In this document: positions 22,711 to 31,329 of the stretch, piece after piece
How the letters are laid out: each line of letters opens with the position of its first letter
Numbering within the stretch: position 1 is the stretch's first letter
Source of the DNA: Bacteroidales bacterium
Lineage (GTDB): Bacteria; Bacteroidota; Bacteroidia; Bacteroidales; UBA10428
Reading direction: 5' to 3'
Assembly (NCBI GenBank): GCA_016931575.1
Contig: JAFGEO010000111.1
Coordinates: forward strand, 1 to 45,610
Length of the DNA: 45,610 bases
The notes under the pieces: generated by a model
Databases searched by the model: none
What the model saw: the letters and a program-made list of their open reading frames with translations, nothing else
What the model was told of the DNA's origin: nothing
Translations under genes and position numbers: made by a program

Positions 22711-24063
22711 CTAAAACGTCAGGGTAAATACCGTTTCCTTTTCCGGTTCCGAGAAGGCTGTGATCGTCCCCGCATGCAGGCGCATGATCTGACGTGAAAG
22801 GGCGAGCCCAATGCCTGAGCCACTGCTCTTGGTAGTAAAAAACGGAATAAAGATCTTTTCGAGCACATCAGGCAGTATACCAGGGCCGTTGTCAATGACC
22901 TGTACAGTATGCCGCCCGCGTTTGTTATAGAAGGCCATCAGTTGCAGTCTGCCGTTTTTCCTTCCTTTTAGGGCATAGATCGAATTCTTGATCAGGTTGA
23001 TCAGTACCTGCTCCACAAGCTGTTCATCAGCTGTGAGCTCCATCTCCCTGGGGTCGACGGTGATGATAAAGTCAATGCCCTGACGGGCAGTTTCTTCTTC
23101 CATCAGGGAGTGGATGTTTTCAAAGAGGCCCTCCATCCTGAAGAAGGTAAAATTCGGCTTGGGAATTCGGGTAAGGTTGCGGTAAGTATCCACAAAATGC
23201 AACAAGCCCTTGCTGCGCTTATTGATGGTCTGAAGGGCATTTTCCATCTCCCCGAGGGATTCATTCTCAATCATGGTATGGCCTCCATCATCCTTTGGAT
23301 AGCCATTCAACATCACTTCAAGGGTGGAGGAGATGCTGGCGATGGGCGTAATGGAATTCATGATCTCATGCGTCAGCACCCGGATAAGTTTTTGCCAGGC
23401 TTCAGTCTCCTGTTCTTCCAGCACATGCTGGATATCCTTGATGGTCACCAGGGTGGTCACCTTGTCACGTACCTTGATGGTTGTGGCATAGATCGCAAGT
23501 TGCAGCAGGTCGTCGTCATCATACACCTTGATCAGTTCGCTTTCACCGGGTTTGATCCGGAAAAGCAGGTCGACAAGCTCCTTGCTAAGTTTTTCAAGTC
23601 CTTTGATGTTGGTCAGGCCGGAGATTTGGAAGAGCTTTTTGGCAGATTTATTGATAAGGTCGATAGTTCCGTCCGACTGGTAAGCGAGGAGGCTGACATC
23701 AATATTCTGCAGGATGGTCTGCAGGTAGTAGAAGTGTTCCTCCTTTTCGCTGCGTACACGCTGAAAGTCGCTGATAACTTCATTGAAGGCATTATTCAGC
23801 TGGTCGAAGGAAGAACCCATGCCCTCCATATTAAATTTTCGGGTGAACTCATTAAACCGGATCGATTCCAGAAAGGAGGTTAGTTCGCGGTTAGTTTTGT
23901 CGACATACCTGATCAGGGAAGCAACCTCGAAAACAGTAATGGCACCTACAATGATCGGGGTAAAGAAAAAGTTGGTGGAGAAGGAATAGTAAAACAGAAT
24001 GATTGAAAGGGTCAACAGGATGACCCTCAGGATGAGGTTGAATCTGAAATTCTTATAGCCCAT
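22711..24063 (-). CDS. Sensor histidine kinase (NtrY/NtrB-like), partner of the sigma-54 activator
   Basis: A kinase of 450 residues with two N-terminal membrane helices (about 12-29 and 33-52), a linker, a PAS-like segment (about 112-215), the phosphoacceptor motif LIRVLTHEIMNSITPIAS with His232, and an ATPase domain with LINLIKNSIYAL, DNGPGILP and GSGIGLALSRQIM. The His-Glu-Ile-Met-Asn box is typical of NtrB/NtrY-type kinases paired with sigma-54 activators. Its ATG overlaps the last codons of the upstream regulator gene by 11 bases. The short loop between the helices suggests membrane or intracellular sensing. Confidence 0.93.
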   Translation of the reverse strand: MGYKNFRFNLILRVILLTLSIILFYYSFSTNFFFTPIIVGAITVFEVASLIRYVDKTNRELTSFLESIRFNEFTRKFNMEGMGSSFDQLNNAFNEVISDFQRVRSEKEEHFYYLQTILQNIDVSLLAYQSDGTIDLINKSAKKLFQISGLTNIKGLEKLSKELVDLLFRIKPGESELIKVYDDDDLLQLAIYATTIKVRDKVTTLVTIKDIQHVLEEQETEAWQKLIRVLTHEIMNSITPIASISSTLEVMLNGYPKDDGGHTMIENESLGEMENALQTINKRSKGLLHFVDTYRNLTRIPKPNFTFFRMEGLFENIHSLMEEETARQGIDFIITVDPREMELTADEQLVEQVLINLIKNSIYALKGRKNGRLQLMAFYNKRGRHTVQVIDNGPGILPDVLEKIFIPFFTTKSSGSGIGLALSRQIMRLHAGTITAFSEPEKETVFTLTF

Positions 24064-25432
24064 ACTTTTCCATTCTGCGGTACAGGGATGTCCGGGTCAG
24101 GCCGAGTTCTTTGGCAGCCTTCGTAATATTCCCCTGGTTCTGTTTCAGCACCTTGAGAATGATCTTCTGCTCGATGTCATCCAGGTTGAAGCTGTCAAGC
24201 TCAACGTCGTCCCCTTTTTTCTTGGAGCTGAGATAGAAATCATCCTGGTCCAGGATGTTGTTTTCACACATGATCACAGCGCGTTCTACCGCATGCTGCA
24301 GTTCCCTGACATTTCCGGGCCAGCTGTAGTGGTTAAGTTTATTGAGGGCCTGTGAGCTGATCCTGTTGATCTTCTTTTTATATTTCTTCGAATAAACGTC
24401 CAGGAAATGCTCAGCCAGGACGGTGACATCTCCGGTTCTTTCCCGAAGGGGCGGCAGGTGGATTTCTACCGTGTTGATGCGGTATAGAAGGTCCTGCCGG
24501 AAATTACCCTCATCTACCATCTGATAGATGTCATTGTTGGTAGCACAGATCAGACGGACATCGATGGGGGTGGATTTGGTGGCGCCCACACGGGTAATTT
24601 CCCTGCGTTCAAGGGATGTCAGGATCTTGGCCTGCATGGGAGAGCTCAGGTTGCCGATCTCATCCAGAAACAGGGAGCCTTTGGAAGCCAGTTCGAAACG
24701 GCCGGGTTTATCTGCCCTGGCATCGGTAAATGCACCTTTGACATGTCCAAAAAGCTCGCTTTCAAAGAGGGTTTCGGTTATGGAGCCCATGTCCACGCTG
24801 ACAAAAACTTCATCTTTTCGCAGGGAGTTACGGTAGAGCGCACGGGCAACGAGCTCTTTTCCCGTGCCATTTTCTCCCAGGATGAGTACATTGGCATCGG
24901 TGGTGGCAACCTTCTTTATGGTGTTGAATACCTCGTTCATTTCCGGCGAGTTGCCGATGAACTCATGGAATGACTGATCGATGATGGCACACAATTCCTG
25001 CTGCCTGACGCGCAACCGCCCGGTTTCTTTTTTACTTTGCCTGAGTTTTATCGCAGAGTTCAGGGTGGCCATGAGTTTCTCATTCTGCCAGGGTTTCAGG
25101 ATGAAATCGGTTGCCCCTGATTTAATGGCTTTTACCGCTTTTTCAGCATCACCGTACGCTGTGATAAATACTACCACCGCATCGGGATCGATAGAAAGTA
25201 TTTTCTGTAACCAGTCAAAGCCTTCCTGGCCGCTGCTGGCATCCTTGGTGAAATTCATGTCCAGCAGGATGACGTCATAATCATTTGCAGCTAATTCTTC
25301 CTGAAGAGTATCCGGACTATTCAGGGTCGTGATTTGTTCAACGCTTGTTTTCAGGAGCAGCTTTAACGCAAAGAGGATATCCTCATTGTCGTCAACAGCC
25401 AGTATCCGACCATTTTTTTCAGCCATCGGCAA
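24053..25432 (-). CDS. Sigma-54-dependent response regulator (NtrC family)
   Basis: A 459-residue activator: receiver domain with Asp58 (DVILLDMNF), AAA+ domain with Walker A GENGTGKE, Walker B SLFLDEIGN, and a C-terminal Fis-type helix-turn-helix (NITKAAKELGLTRTSLYRRM). The sigma-54 contact loop reads GAFTDA in place of the canonical GAFTGA. A second in-frame ATG lies two codons after the first. The gene is transcribed before its kinase and divergently from the ABC ATPase gene, whose upstream region has a candidate -24/-12 promoter. It probably activates that unit. Confidence 0.94.
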   Translation of the reverse strand: MPMAEKNGRILAVDDNEDILFALKLLLKTSVEQITTLNSPDTLQEELAANDYDVILLDMNFTKDASSGQEGFDWLQKILSIDPDAVVVFITAYGDAEKAVKAIKSGATDFILKPWQNEKLMATLNSAIKLRQSKKETGRLRVRQQELCAIIDQSFHEFIGNSPEMNEVFNTIKKVATTDANVLILGENGTGKELVARALYRNSLRKDEVFVSVDMGSITETLFESELFGHVKGAFTDARADKPGRFELASKGSLFLDEIGNLSSPMQAKILTSLERREITRVGATKSTPIDVRLICATNNDIYQMVDEGNFRQDLLYRINTVEIHLPPLRERTGDVTVLAEHFLDVYSKKYKKKINRISSQALNKLNHYSWPGNVRELQHAVERAVIMCENNILDQDDFYLSSKKKGDDVELDSFNLDDIEQKIILKVLKQNQGNITKAAKELGLTRTSLYRRMEKYGL

Positions 25433-25461
25433 CGAAGTTTTTGTTTGGGTGCACGTATCAA

Positions 25462-25469
25462 CAAATGTA
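25462..25469 (-). promoter_or_regulatory. -7 box for the response regulator/kinase operon
   Basis: Read on the minus strand this is TACATTTG, a full match to TAnnTTTG, 29 bases upstream of the ATG at 25432. Confidence 0.55.
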
Positions 25470-25745
25470 ATTAATATCTTCCAATTTTGCCGGAAGTATT
25501 GAATTTGGCTCCATACTAAGTGGGATGAAAGAAACCCGAAATGCGGGACATTCTGTTCCTGCTTTCTATCAGGTGATAACTATCTGTAAGCAAACTTGTT
25601 TCACTTCAATATTGAGTTTATCTTTAAGTTGAAAGGAAGGCTAAAAATTGGCTGTTCGGATTCGTACTGTAGTGGGTGCGTAAACGAACAAAAACCACCT
25701 GACAAAAAGAAACTAATAGTCAATAAGTCAAAATATTGCAAAGCA

Positions 25746-25761
25746 TGGCATGATAAATGAA
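25746..25761 (+). promoter_or_regulatory. Candidate sigma-54 (-24/-12) promoter
   Basis: TGGCATGATAAATGAA aligns with the consensus TGGCAYG-N4-TTGCW with correct GG to G spacing. Mismatches are A for the first T and A for C in the -12 TTGC. Transcription would start near 25772, 16 bases before the ATG of the ABC gene. The divergent sigma-54 activator supports the reading. Confidence 0.45.
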
Positions 25762-25787
25762 ATCTTTTTCCATATTATTTTAATCCT

Positions 25788-26480
25788 ATGTTAAGGACCG
25801 AAGAATTATCACGAATATTTATTGCAAATGAGGTTCAGACGGTGGCTTTGAGCCGGGTGAATATTGCCATCGAGAAGGGTGAATTTGTTGCGGTCATGGG
25901 GCCGTCAGGTTGTGGGAAGACTACCCTCCTCAACATCCTCGGATTACTGGACCGTCCTACTTCAGGCAGATACTGGCTGGAGGGGAAGGAGGTCTCAGGG
26001 CTGAGCGAACTGCAGCGTACGTTCCTTCGGAAGGGTAAGATCAGTTTCATTTTCCAGAGTTTCAACCTGATTGATGAATTGTCGGTCTATCAGAATATAG
26101 AGCTTCCGCTGCTTTACATGGGACTTTCCTCCCGGGAGCGTAAAAACAGGGTGAAAGCTGTGCTTGAAAGCATGAAGCTGATTCACAGGCGCAGGAATTA
26201 TCCGCGGCAACTTTCCGGGGGGCAGCAACAGCTTGTTGCGATTGCCAGGGCAGTGGTTACGAGGCCCGATATTATTTTTGCAGACGAACCCACCGGAAAC
26301 CTCGATTCCGTTAACGGTTCCGAGATTATGGATAACCTCACCAAGCTGAATAACGATGGCACAACGGTTGTTATGGTAACCCATTCCCCGACACAGGCGG
26401 ATAAGACACACCGGATTATCCAGCTTTTTGACGGTCATGTGGTCAGCGAGAATGTACGCAAAACCATGAAAACAGGATAG
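25788..26480 (+). CDS. ABC transporter ATP-binding protein (MacB/LolD type)
   Basis: A 230-residue ATPase with Walker A GPSGCGKTT (Lys44), Q-loop IFQSFNLIDEL, signature LSGGQQQLVAIARA, Walker B IIFADEPTGNLDS and the H-loop MVTHS. The NLDS extension after Walker B is characteristic of the MacB/LolD/FtsE subgroup, which work in mechanotransmission-type export or lipoprotein release. Such ATPases need a FtsX/MacB-like permease, but none is encoded nearby. It is followed after 95 bases by a TolC-like gene and lies opposite the sigma-54 regulator. Confidence 0.93.
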   Translation: MLRTEELSRIFIANEVQTVALSRVNIAIEKGEFVAVMGPSGCGKTTLLNILGLLDRPTSGRYWLEGKEVSGLSELQRTFLRKGKISFIFQSFNLIDELSVYQNIELPLLYMGLSSRERKNRVKAVLESMKLIHRRRNYPRQLSGGQQQLVAIARAVVTRPDIIFADEPTGNLDSVNGSEIMDNLTKLNNDGTTVVMVTHSPTQADKTHRIIQLFDGHVVSENVRKTMKTG

Positions 26481-26575
26481 GCTATCTGCTGTATTCCGGT
26501 CAATCCAAAATACTTAGCCCGGAAATTCTTAATTTTCCTGCGGAGCATAAAGCTAAAATTTCGATAAGTTTACAC

Positions 26576-27910
26576 ATGATGAAATTTAAACCAGGCCTTA
26601 GCATATTACTCCTGCTATCCGGTATTTGTGCATTCGGGCAGCATCCATGGACCCTTTCAGAGTGTATTGAGTATGCAAATGCCCATAATATTCAGATCAG
26701 ACGAACCGAACTGCAGGCTGATGCTGCCCGCGAGGATCTACTCCAGGCAAAAATGAATCTTCTTCCAGACCTGAATGCCGGATTTGGAAGAACCTACAGC
26801 TTTGGGCGGCAGGTTAACCCCGGCACAAATGAATATACCGAAAATAATTTTATCTATGACAGCTACGCGGTTACTTCCAACCTGGTGCTCTTTAATGGCC
26901 TGCGGAACTATCACCGGATCAGGCAGAACCAATTCCGGACCCTGGCAGCGATTCAGCAGGTTGAAGTGGAAAAAATGGAGAAAACCCTGAGCATTGTTGC
27001 TGCTTTTCTGCAGATCCTGTACCAAAAGGAAATGGTCGCCATGACGAGGGCACAGTTGGAAGCCACCCAGTTTCAGACTGACAGGACCCGCACACTTGTC
27101 GGGGCCGGAAAGATCGCAGAGGGTGGCCTTCTTGAGCTACTGGCACAACTTGCAAATGAAAAACTGAATGTTACAAAGGAAGAAAACCAGCTGAAGCTTT
27201 CTTTCCTGAACCTGGTTCAGTTGCTGGATCTCGATTCAGTGGCAGGCTTTGAAATTTTCTCTCCGGAACCCCTTGATTCTGAGAACCAACAAGCAATTCC
27301 GGCTGTCAATGTGGTATATGCCGATGCCCTTGAATTTTTTCCGCATATCAGAATGGCTGAATATCAGCTCCAGGCTGAGAAGATGAACCTGAAAATGCAG
27401 CATGGCCGACTTAGTCCGCAGCTGGTGTTGTCAGGAAGCTTTTACACCCTGTATTCCGATTATTATGGAACGAATGGCGCAGATTATCCTTACGGTGACC
27501 AGTTCAGGGACAATCTGGCTCAATCGGCCGAGATAGGACTGAGTGTCCCGATTTTCAACCGGGGTGAAGTGAGCCGGGATATCAGTTTGGCGAGGATCAG
27601 CCTCGAAGACTCAAAATACCTTCTGGAACAAACCAAACAAGTGTTATTTAAAGAAATACAGCAAGCCTGCAATGATGCCGGTCTTGCCCGAGAAAAATTT
27701 AAGGCAGCAGAGGAAGCTGTTAGTTCATCCAGGGAATCGTTCAGCTACACGGAAGAGAGCTACAATTTAGGTGTTGTGGGTTCTGTTGAGTACAGTCTTG
27801 CAAAAAATAACCTGATCAGGGCAGAATCCCAGCTTTTGCAGGCCAGGTATGAAGTAATCTTTGCATGGATGATCCTTAATTTCTACCGGGGGAAGTCAAT
27901 AGAGCTGTAA
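26576..27910 (+). CDS. TolC-family outer membrane efflux protein
   Basis: A 444-residue outer-membrane channel. It has a signal peptide (1-21, ending FG-Q) followed by WTLSECIEYANAHNIQIRR, the standard TolC opening, then long alpha-helical stretches with heptad character, two copies of the outer-membrane-efflux layout, and the C-terminal NLGVVGSVEYSLAKNNLIRAES. It would provide the exit duct for an ABC or RND exporter. ATG codons at 26576 and 26579 are both possible. It is probably co-transcribed with the ABC ATPase; a membrane-fusion protein is missing from the neighbourhood. Confidence 0.92.
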   Translation: MMKFKPGLSILLLLSGICAFGQHPWTLSECIEYANAHNIQIRRTELQADAAREDLLQAKMNLLPDLNAGFGRTYSFGRQVNPGTNEYTENNFIYDSYAVTSNLVLFNGLRNYHRIRQNQFRTLAAIQQVEVEKMEKTLSIVAAFLQILYQKEMVAMTRAQLEATQFQTDRTRTLVGAGKIAEGGLLELLAQLANEKLNVTKEENQLKLSFLNLVQLLDLDSVAGFEIFSPEPLDSENQQAIPAVNVVYADALEFFPHIRMAEYQLQAEKMNLKMQHGRLSPQLVLSGSFYTLYSDYYGTNGADYPYGDQFRDNLAQSAEIGLSVPIFNRGEVSRDISLARISLEDSKYLLEQTKQVLFKEIQQACNDAGLAREKFKAAEEAVSSSRESFSYTEESYNLGVVGSVEYSLAKNNLIRAESQLLQARYEVIFAWMILNFYRGKSIEL

Positions 27911-27919
27911 ATGGGGTAA

Positions 27920-27946
27920 ATCCTGTCAGGGCAGGATCAAATATTT
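27920..27946 (+). terminator. Weak hairpin between convergent tolC-like and acetyltransferase genes
   Basis: ATCCTG (27920-27925) and CAGGAT (27932-27937) flank a 6-base loop, with the T-run of CAAATATTTTT a few bases further on. It sits just after the TolC stop codon. The stem is short, so this is tentative. Confidence 0.4.
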
Positions 27947-28437
27947 TTCTCAAAACACAGGTAAGGAAGCTTCTGGAAATCGGAATGGAAGTTGCCTGCA
28001 TTTTCAAATTTTCTGTTTATAAAGAAAGTATCCTCCACAGGATATTGTTCCAGTACGTCAAGCCGGATGCTGGTAAACTTGTTTTCCCGGGCATATCCCT
28101 CGGCAAAAGCGAGGAGTTTTTCAGTAACATCGGTTTGACTGTATAATGGATGAATGGCCAGTCGGTTCACATACAGGACCTTTTCCCCGTTCCCCTTCCA
28201 ATCGATATCAGCGTATTCCTTTGGCATCTCCTCAGTCAGGTTTATCATTCCACGTACCATACCCAATTCAAAACCAAGATATAATGTACCCTTGTCAATA
28301 TCCTTTTCAATGACCTTAGGCCCGGGATTTGCGTTGTTCCACTGTTTGAATCCCCTGCTGTTCATATCAGCAATACATTCTTTGAGAACGAAGAGTGCAT
28401 CAACCAGGAAATAAGGTGTTGCTTGCTTAATATCCAT
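27937..28437 (-). CDS. GNAT-family N-acetyltransferase
   Basis: A 166-residue protein with the GNAT pattern: a central beta strand pair (GTLYLGFELGMVRGMINL), then VLYVNRLAIHPLYSQTDVTEKLLAFAEGYARE, which is the strand-4/acetyl-CoA loop and helix 3, and TSIRLDVLEQYPVEDTFFINRKFE. The pyrophosphate-binding loop is degenerate (no QxxGxG/A), so activity needs confirmation. The substrate is unknown. The gene is convergent with the TolC-like gene and divergent from the beta-helix lipoprotein gene. Confidence 0.82.
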   Translation of the reverse strand: MDIKQATPYFLVDALFVLKECIADMNSRGFKQWNNANPGPKVIEKDIDKGTLYLGFELGMVRGMINLTEEMPKEYADIDWKGNGEKVLYVNRLAIHPLYSQTDVTEKLLAFAEGYARENKFTSIRLDVLEQYPVEDTFFINRKFENAGNFHSDFQKLPYLCFEKNI

Positions 28438-28599
28438 TAGAAACTGAGCTTGTTTATTTGCACATGCGAAAAATCTATTCTTAAATTTAATAAAGATATT
28501 TTAAAATACTTTGTCACGCAAAAATAAAATGGAAGTATTATTGAAGCAATTAATATTTTGAAAATGCGTTAATCTTTCAGCTGATAAGCTAGTATTCAC

Positions 28600-28607
28600 T
28601 AACTTTG
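28600..28607 (+). promoter_or_regulatory. -7 box for the beta-helix lipoprotein operon, near-leaderless
   Basis: TAACTTTG is a perfect TAnnTTTG. The start site would fall at about 28612-28614, leaving only some five bases before the ATG at 28618, so the mRNA would have almost no leader. Confidence 0.6.
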
Positions 28608-28617
28608 CAAAAAAAGA

Positions 28618-30090
28618 ATGCGAAATAGTCTCATTGCGGTTCTGAGTGGCTTCCTGTTAATAATTTTTCTTTCTGACTGTCAGAATGATGGAGTGATGGT
28701 TGATGATTTTCAATTAGGGTTCTCCGCAGATACGGTATATTTCGATACAGTATTAACGACTCTCGGTTCGGTAACGCATCATTTTCAGATCTATAATCCG
28801 GAAAACCAGCCGGTGGAGATCGATCATATTTTTCTTGCCAGGGGGCAGGAATCCTTTTTTCGCCTAAATCTCGACGGAACGCCCGGCCGCGAGTTCAGCA
28901 AGGTTATCATTCCCGCCAGGGACAGCCTTTTTTTGTTTGTGGAGCTCACGATAGACCCCCTGGATGAGAGCAATCCGGTTCTCATTAAAGATTCAGTGGT
29001 TTTTGAGACTAAATCGGGTTTGCAGGATGTCAAGCTTCTTGCTTATGGGCAGGATGTTCACGTATTCAACGGAGAGATCTTCAAAACTCAGACCTGGACA
29101 AAAGAAAAGCCATACCTCATTGTAAACAGCGCAGCGCTTGATACAAACGAAGTGCTGACCATTGAGCCCGGCACGAAAATTTACCTGACCAGTACCTCGA
29201 GTTTGCTGATCTGGGGGCAGATACAGGCTCACGGTACCTACGATGAACCGATCATCTTTAGCGGAGCCCGTTTTGATGGCCGTTATGAGGAGTCCGCCGG
29301 ACAATGGAGGACCCTCTACATCGCTGAAGGAAGTAAGGATAATGTACTGGAGCATGTGATCATCAGGAATGCTACTGCCGGCATCCAGGTGGGCTATCCC
29401 GACCGTGAGAAACAGGCTGCTGTGGAGCTCAGGAACTGTATGATCCTGAACAGCAGTTCGCTGGGGATTTTTTCCTTTAACTCGATCATTAATGCCTATA
29501 ATACGGTGATTGCCGATTGTGGATCAATAGGGATTTACATTCAGATGGGAGGAACCTACAACTTTTACCATTGCACACTTTCGAATGTTTCCGCCTATTA
29601 CCCTGATTTTTTCGAAAATGCCTATAAAGCCAGGTCGCTTCCGACGCTTATGTTTAAGAATTACTTTGAGTGGTACGATTTCGACGAGGAATTCAGGTAT
29701 TTCGAGGATACACTACCGGGCGATGTGGAAGTCAATTTCTATAACAGCATCATTTATGGCACCAGCGTATCTGAAATTTATTTCAAGAAGAACGACATGG
29801 CCGGAATGAGCTATCTTTTTGATCACACCCTCATGAAGTTGCATGCCGATTCCCTGAAATATTTTAATCCGGCACAAATGGTTTCGAACATTTATAATCG
29901 GGATCCCGGATTCCTGAATGACAGCATCGTGCTGGGCGATTATGATTTTAATCTGAGTGATACCTCGGTAGCGATCGATGCCGGGAGCCTGGTGCGGATC
30001 CAGGGAATACCCCAGTTGGAATACGATTTTACCGGAAAACTCCGCACTGTTGACGGAGCCCCTGATCTAGGCGCATATGAATACGAGTAG
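28618..30090 (+). CDS. Lipoprotein with right-handed beta-helix domain
   Basis: A 490-residue probable lipoprotein: the hydrophobic signal ends FLSDC with Cys21 as the likely lipidation site. The N-terminal part (about 35-160) has an Ig-like composition (FSADTVYFDTVLTTLGSVTH). From about 170 onwards it runs into beta-helix repeats (ILIVNSAALDTNEVLTIEPG, ATAGIQVGYP, NCMILNSSSLGIFSFNSI). It closes with AIDAGSL and GAYEYE, a common end of Bacteroidetes beta-helix proteins. No catalytic residues are recognised. Such proteins sit on the cell surface and may bind glycans, but no function is established. The gene overlaps the next by 14 bases. Confidence 0.82.
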   Translation: MRNSLIAVLSGFLLIIFLSDCQNDGVMVDDFQLGFSADTVYFDTVLTTLGSVTHHFQIYNPENQPVEIDHIFLARGQESFFRLNLDGTPGREFSKVIIPARDSLFLFVELTIDPLDESNPVLIKDSVVFETKSGLQDVKLLAYGQDVHVFNGEIFKTQTWTKEKPYLIVNSAALDTNEVLTIEPGTKIYLTSTSSLLIWGQIQAHGTYDEPIIFSGARFDGRYEESAGQWRTLYIAEGSKDNVLEHVIIRNATAGIQVGYPDREKQAAVELRNCMILNSSSLGIFSFNSIINAYNTVIADCGSIGIYIQMGGTYNFYHCTLSNVSAYYPDFFENAYKARSLPTLMFKNYFEWYDFDEEFRYFEDTLPGDVEVNFYNSIIYGTSVSEIYFKKNDMAGMSYLFDHTLMKLHADSLKYFNPAQMVSNIYNRDPGFLNDSIVLGDYDFNLSDTSVAIDAGSLVRIQGIPQLEYDFTGKLRTVDGAPDLGAYEYE

Positions 30091-31141
30091 ATACCTGATT
30101 TTAACATGCCTGCTGGTCTGTTTACAGTTTGTTACAACCTGCATCGAAGCTCAGAATACCCTTGTTTCAGGGGCAGAGCGGGGGGACCTGCGCATCATGT
30201 TCTACAATGTGGAGAATTATTTCGATACGCTGGATGATCCCCATAAACGTGACAACGATTTCCTGCCGGATGCCGATAAGAAGTGGAACGGCTACCGGTA
30301 CTACGAAAAGTCACAGCATATTTTTCAGGTGGTGGCCGCTGTGGGGGAGCTGGAGCCGCCGGAGCTGATTGGCTTATGCGAGCTGGAGAATGAAGCTACC
30401 CTTCAAAAGCTGATCTGGTCGACCGGGCTGTCAAAGTTTCCATACCGGATCGTACAGTATGAATCGCCCGATTTGAGGGGCATAGATGTCGGTCTGCTTT
30501 ACCGGTCCGACAGGATGGAATTGGTGAGTTCAGAGCCACACACCATCCGTTTTCCGAATAATCCGCGGAAGAAAACGAGGGATATACTTTACGGGAAGTT
30601 CCTCTGCAACACAAAGGACACCCTGCATATTTTTGTGAACCACTGGCCTTCCCGGTATGGGGGACAGGAGGAATCGGACCCCGCCCGCCGGTATGTAGCC
30701 GGAATTCTTAGGCATAAGACAGATTCCCTGCTTGCCATTGATCCCTGTGCAGCCATTCTGATCATGGGCGACCTGAATGACGGCCCCACAGATCCCAGCA
30801 TCAGGGAGAGCCTGGGAGCTATTGCTGCAGACGGAAAGGCTGCTTGTGCCAACCTGTACAACCTCTCGATAATTCCGGTCGCCAATGAGGCAAAGGGGAC
30901 TCACCGCTACAAGGCTAACTGGGAAACTTTCGACCAGTTTATTGTGTCAGGGTCCTTGCTAAACAAGAAAAAAGGACGCTTGTATTCCGCTCCTCAAATG
31001 CACATTGCAGACTTCTCTTTCCTGCTTGAACCTGACAAGACCTACGGAGGCGTTAAGCCTAACCGCAGCTATTTCGGTTCGTACTACCACGGCGGATTTA
31101 GTGACCACCTGCCGGTGTTCCTGGATATTTATTTCCGATAG
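30077..31141 (+). CDS. Endonuclease/exonuclease/phosphatase (EEP) family protein, secreted
   Basis: A 354-residue protein with a signal peptide (1-26) and an EEP catalytic domain. It contains the metal and catalytic motifs FYNVENYFDT, GLCELENEATL, NHWPSRYGG, GDLNDGPTDPS and a final SDHLPVFLDIYF. The Asn and Glu of motif 1-2 and the SDHLP His are in the usual places. Relatives hydrolyse phosphodiesters in nucleic acid or sugar-phosphate substrates. Its start overlaps the preceding lipoprotein gene by 14 bases, so they form an operon. Export suggests a role outside the cytoplasm, possibly nucleic-acid scavenging. Confidence 0.88.
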   Translation: MNTSRYLILTCLLVCLQFVTTCIEAQNTLVSGAERGDLRIMFYNVENYFDTLDDPHKRDNDFLPDADKKWNGYRYYEKSQHIFQVVAAVGELEPPELIGLCELENEATLQKLIWSTGLSKFPYRIVQYESPDLRGIDVGLLYRSDRMELVSSEPHTIRFPNNPRKKTRDILYGKFLCNTKDTLHIFVNHWPSRYGGQEESDPARRYVAGILRHKTDSLLAIDPCAAILIMGDLNDGPTDPSIRESLGAIAADGKAACANLYNLSIIPVANEAKGTHRYKANWETFDQFIVSGSLLNKKKGRLYSAPQMHIADFSFLLEPDKTYGGVKPNRSYFGSYYHGGFSDHLPVFLDIYFR

Positions 31142-31329
31142 GGAAACGCTTTTTCCCTGTTGATCCTCACGAATACCCGAAGGTCCTGGCACAGCTTTAC
31201 CGACAGTATCCTTCAGCAAAGACTGCCACTGTAACCGGTTGTTCGATAGTTGCAGGGACATGATATAAATCTTCTAAATTTTCTTACGAAACCCTTCTGC
31301 CTTAAAAATGAAATGCACACTTTTGCGGG

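Larger units (their letters stand above)
25433..25787. promoter_or_regulatory. Divergent regulatory region between the sigma-54 regulator and the ABC gene
   Basis: This 355-base region carries a minus-strand vegetative promoter box at 25462-25469, a short hairpin CTTCC-N9-GGAAG (25478-25496), an AAAC-TT-GTTT dyad (25592-25601), and a candidate sigma-54 promoter (25746-25761) facing the ABC gene. The dyad lies about 155 bases upstream of the latter, within the usual distance for an activator site, but only four bases per arm are strictly paired. Confidence 0.5.

Noticed and set aside
23110-23883. 257-codon open frame on the + strand
   Set aside because: It is antisense to the histidine kinase gene, which has all expected motifs.
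31140-31158. Hairpin AGGGAAA-CGCTT-TTTCCCT after the EEP gene as terminator
   Set aside because: The 7-bp stem is present but is not followed by a T-run, so I do not call it a terminator.
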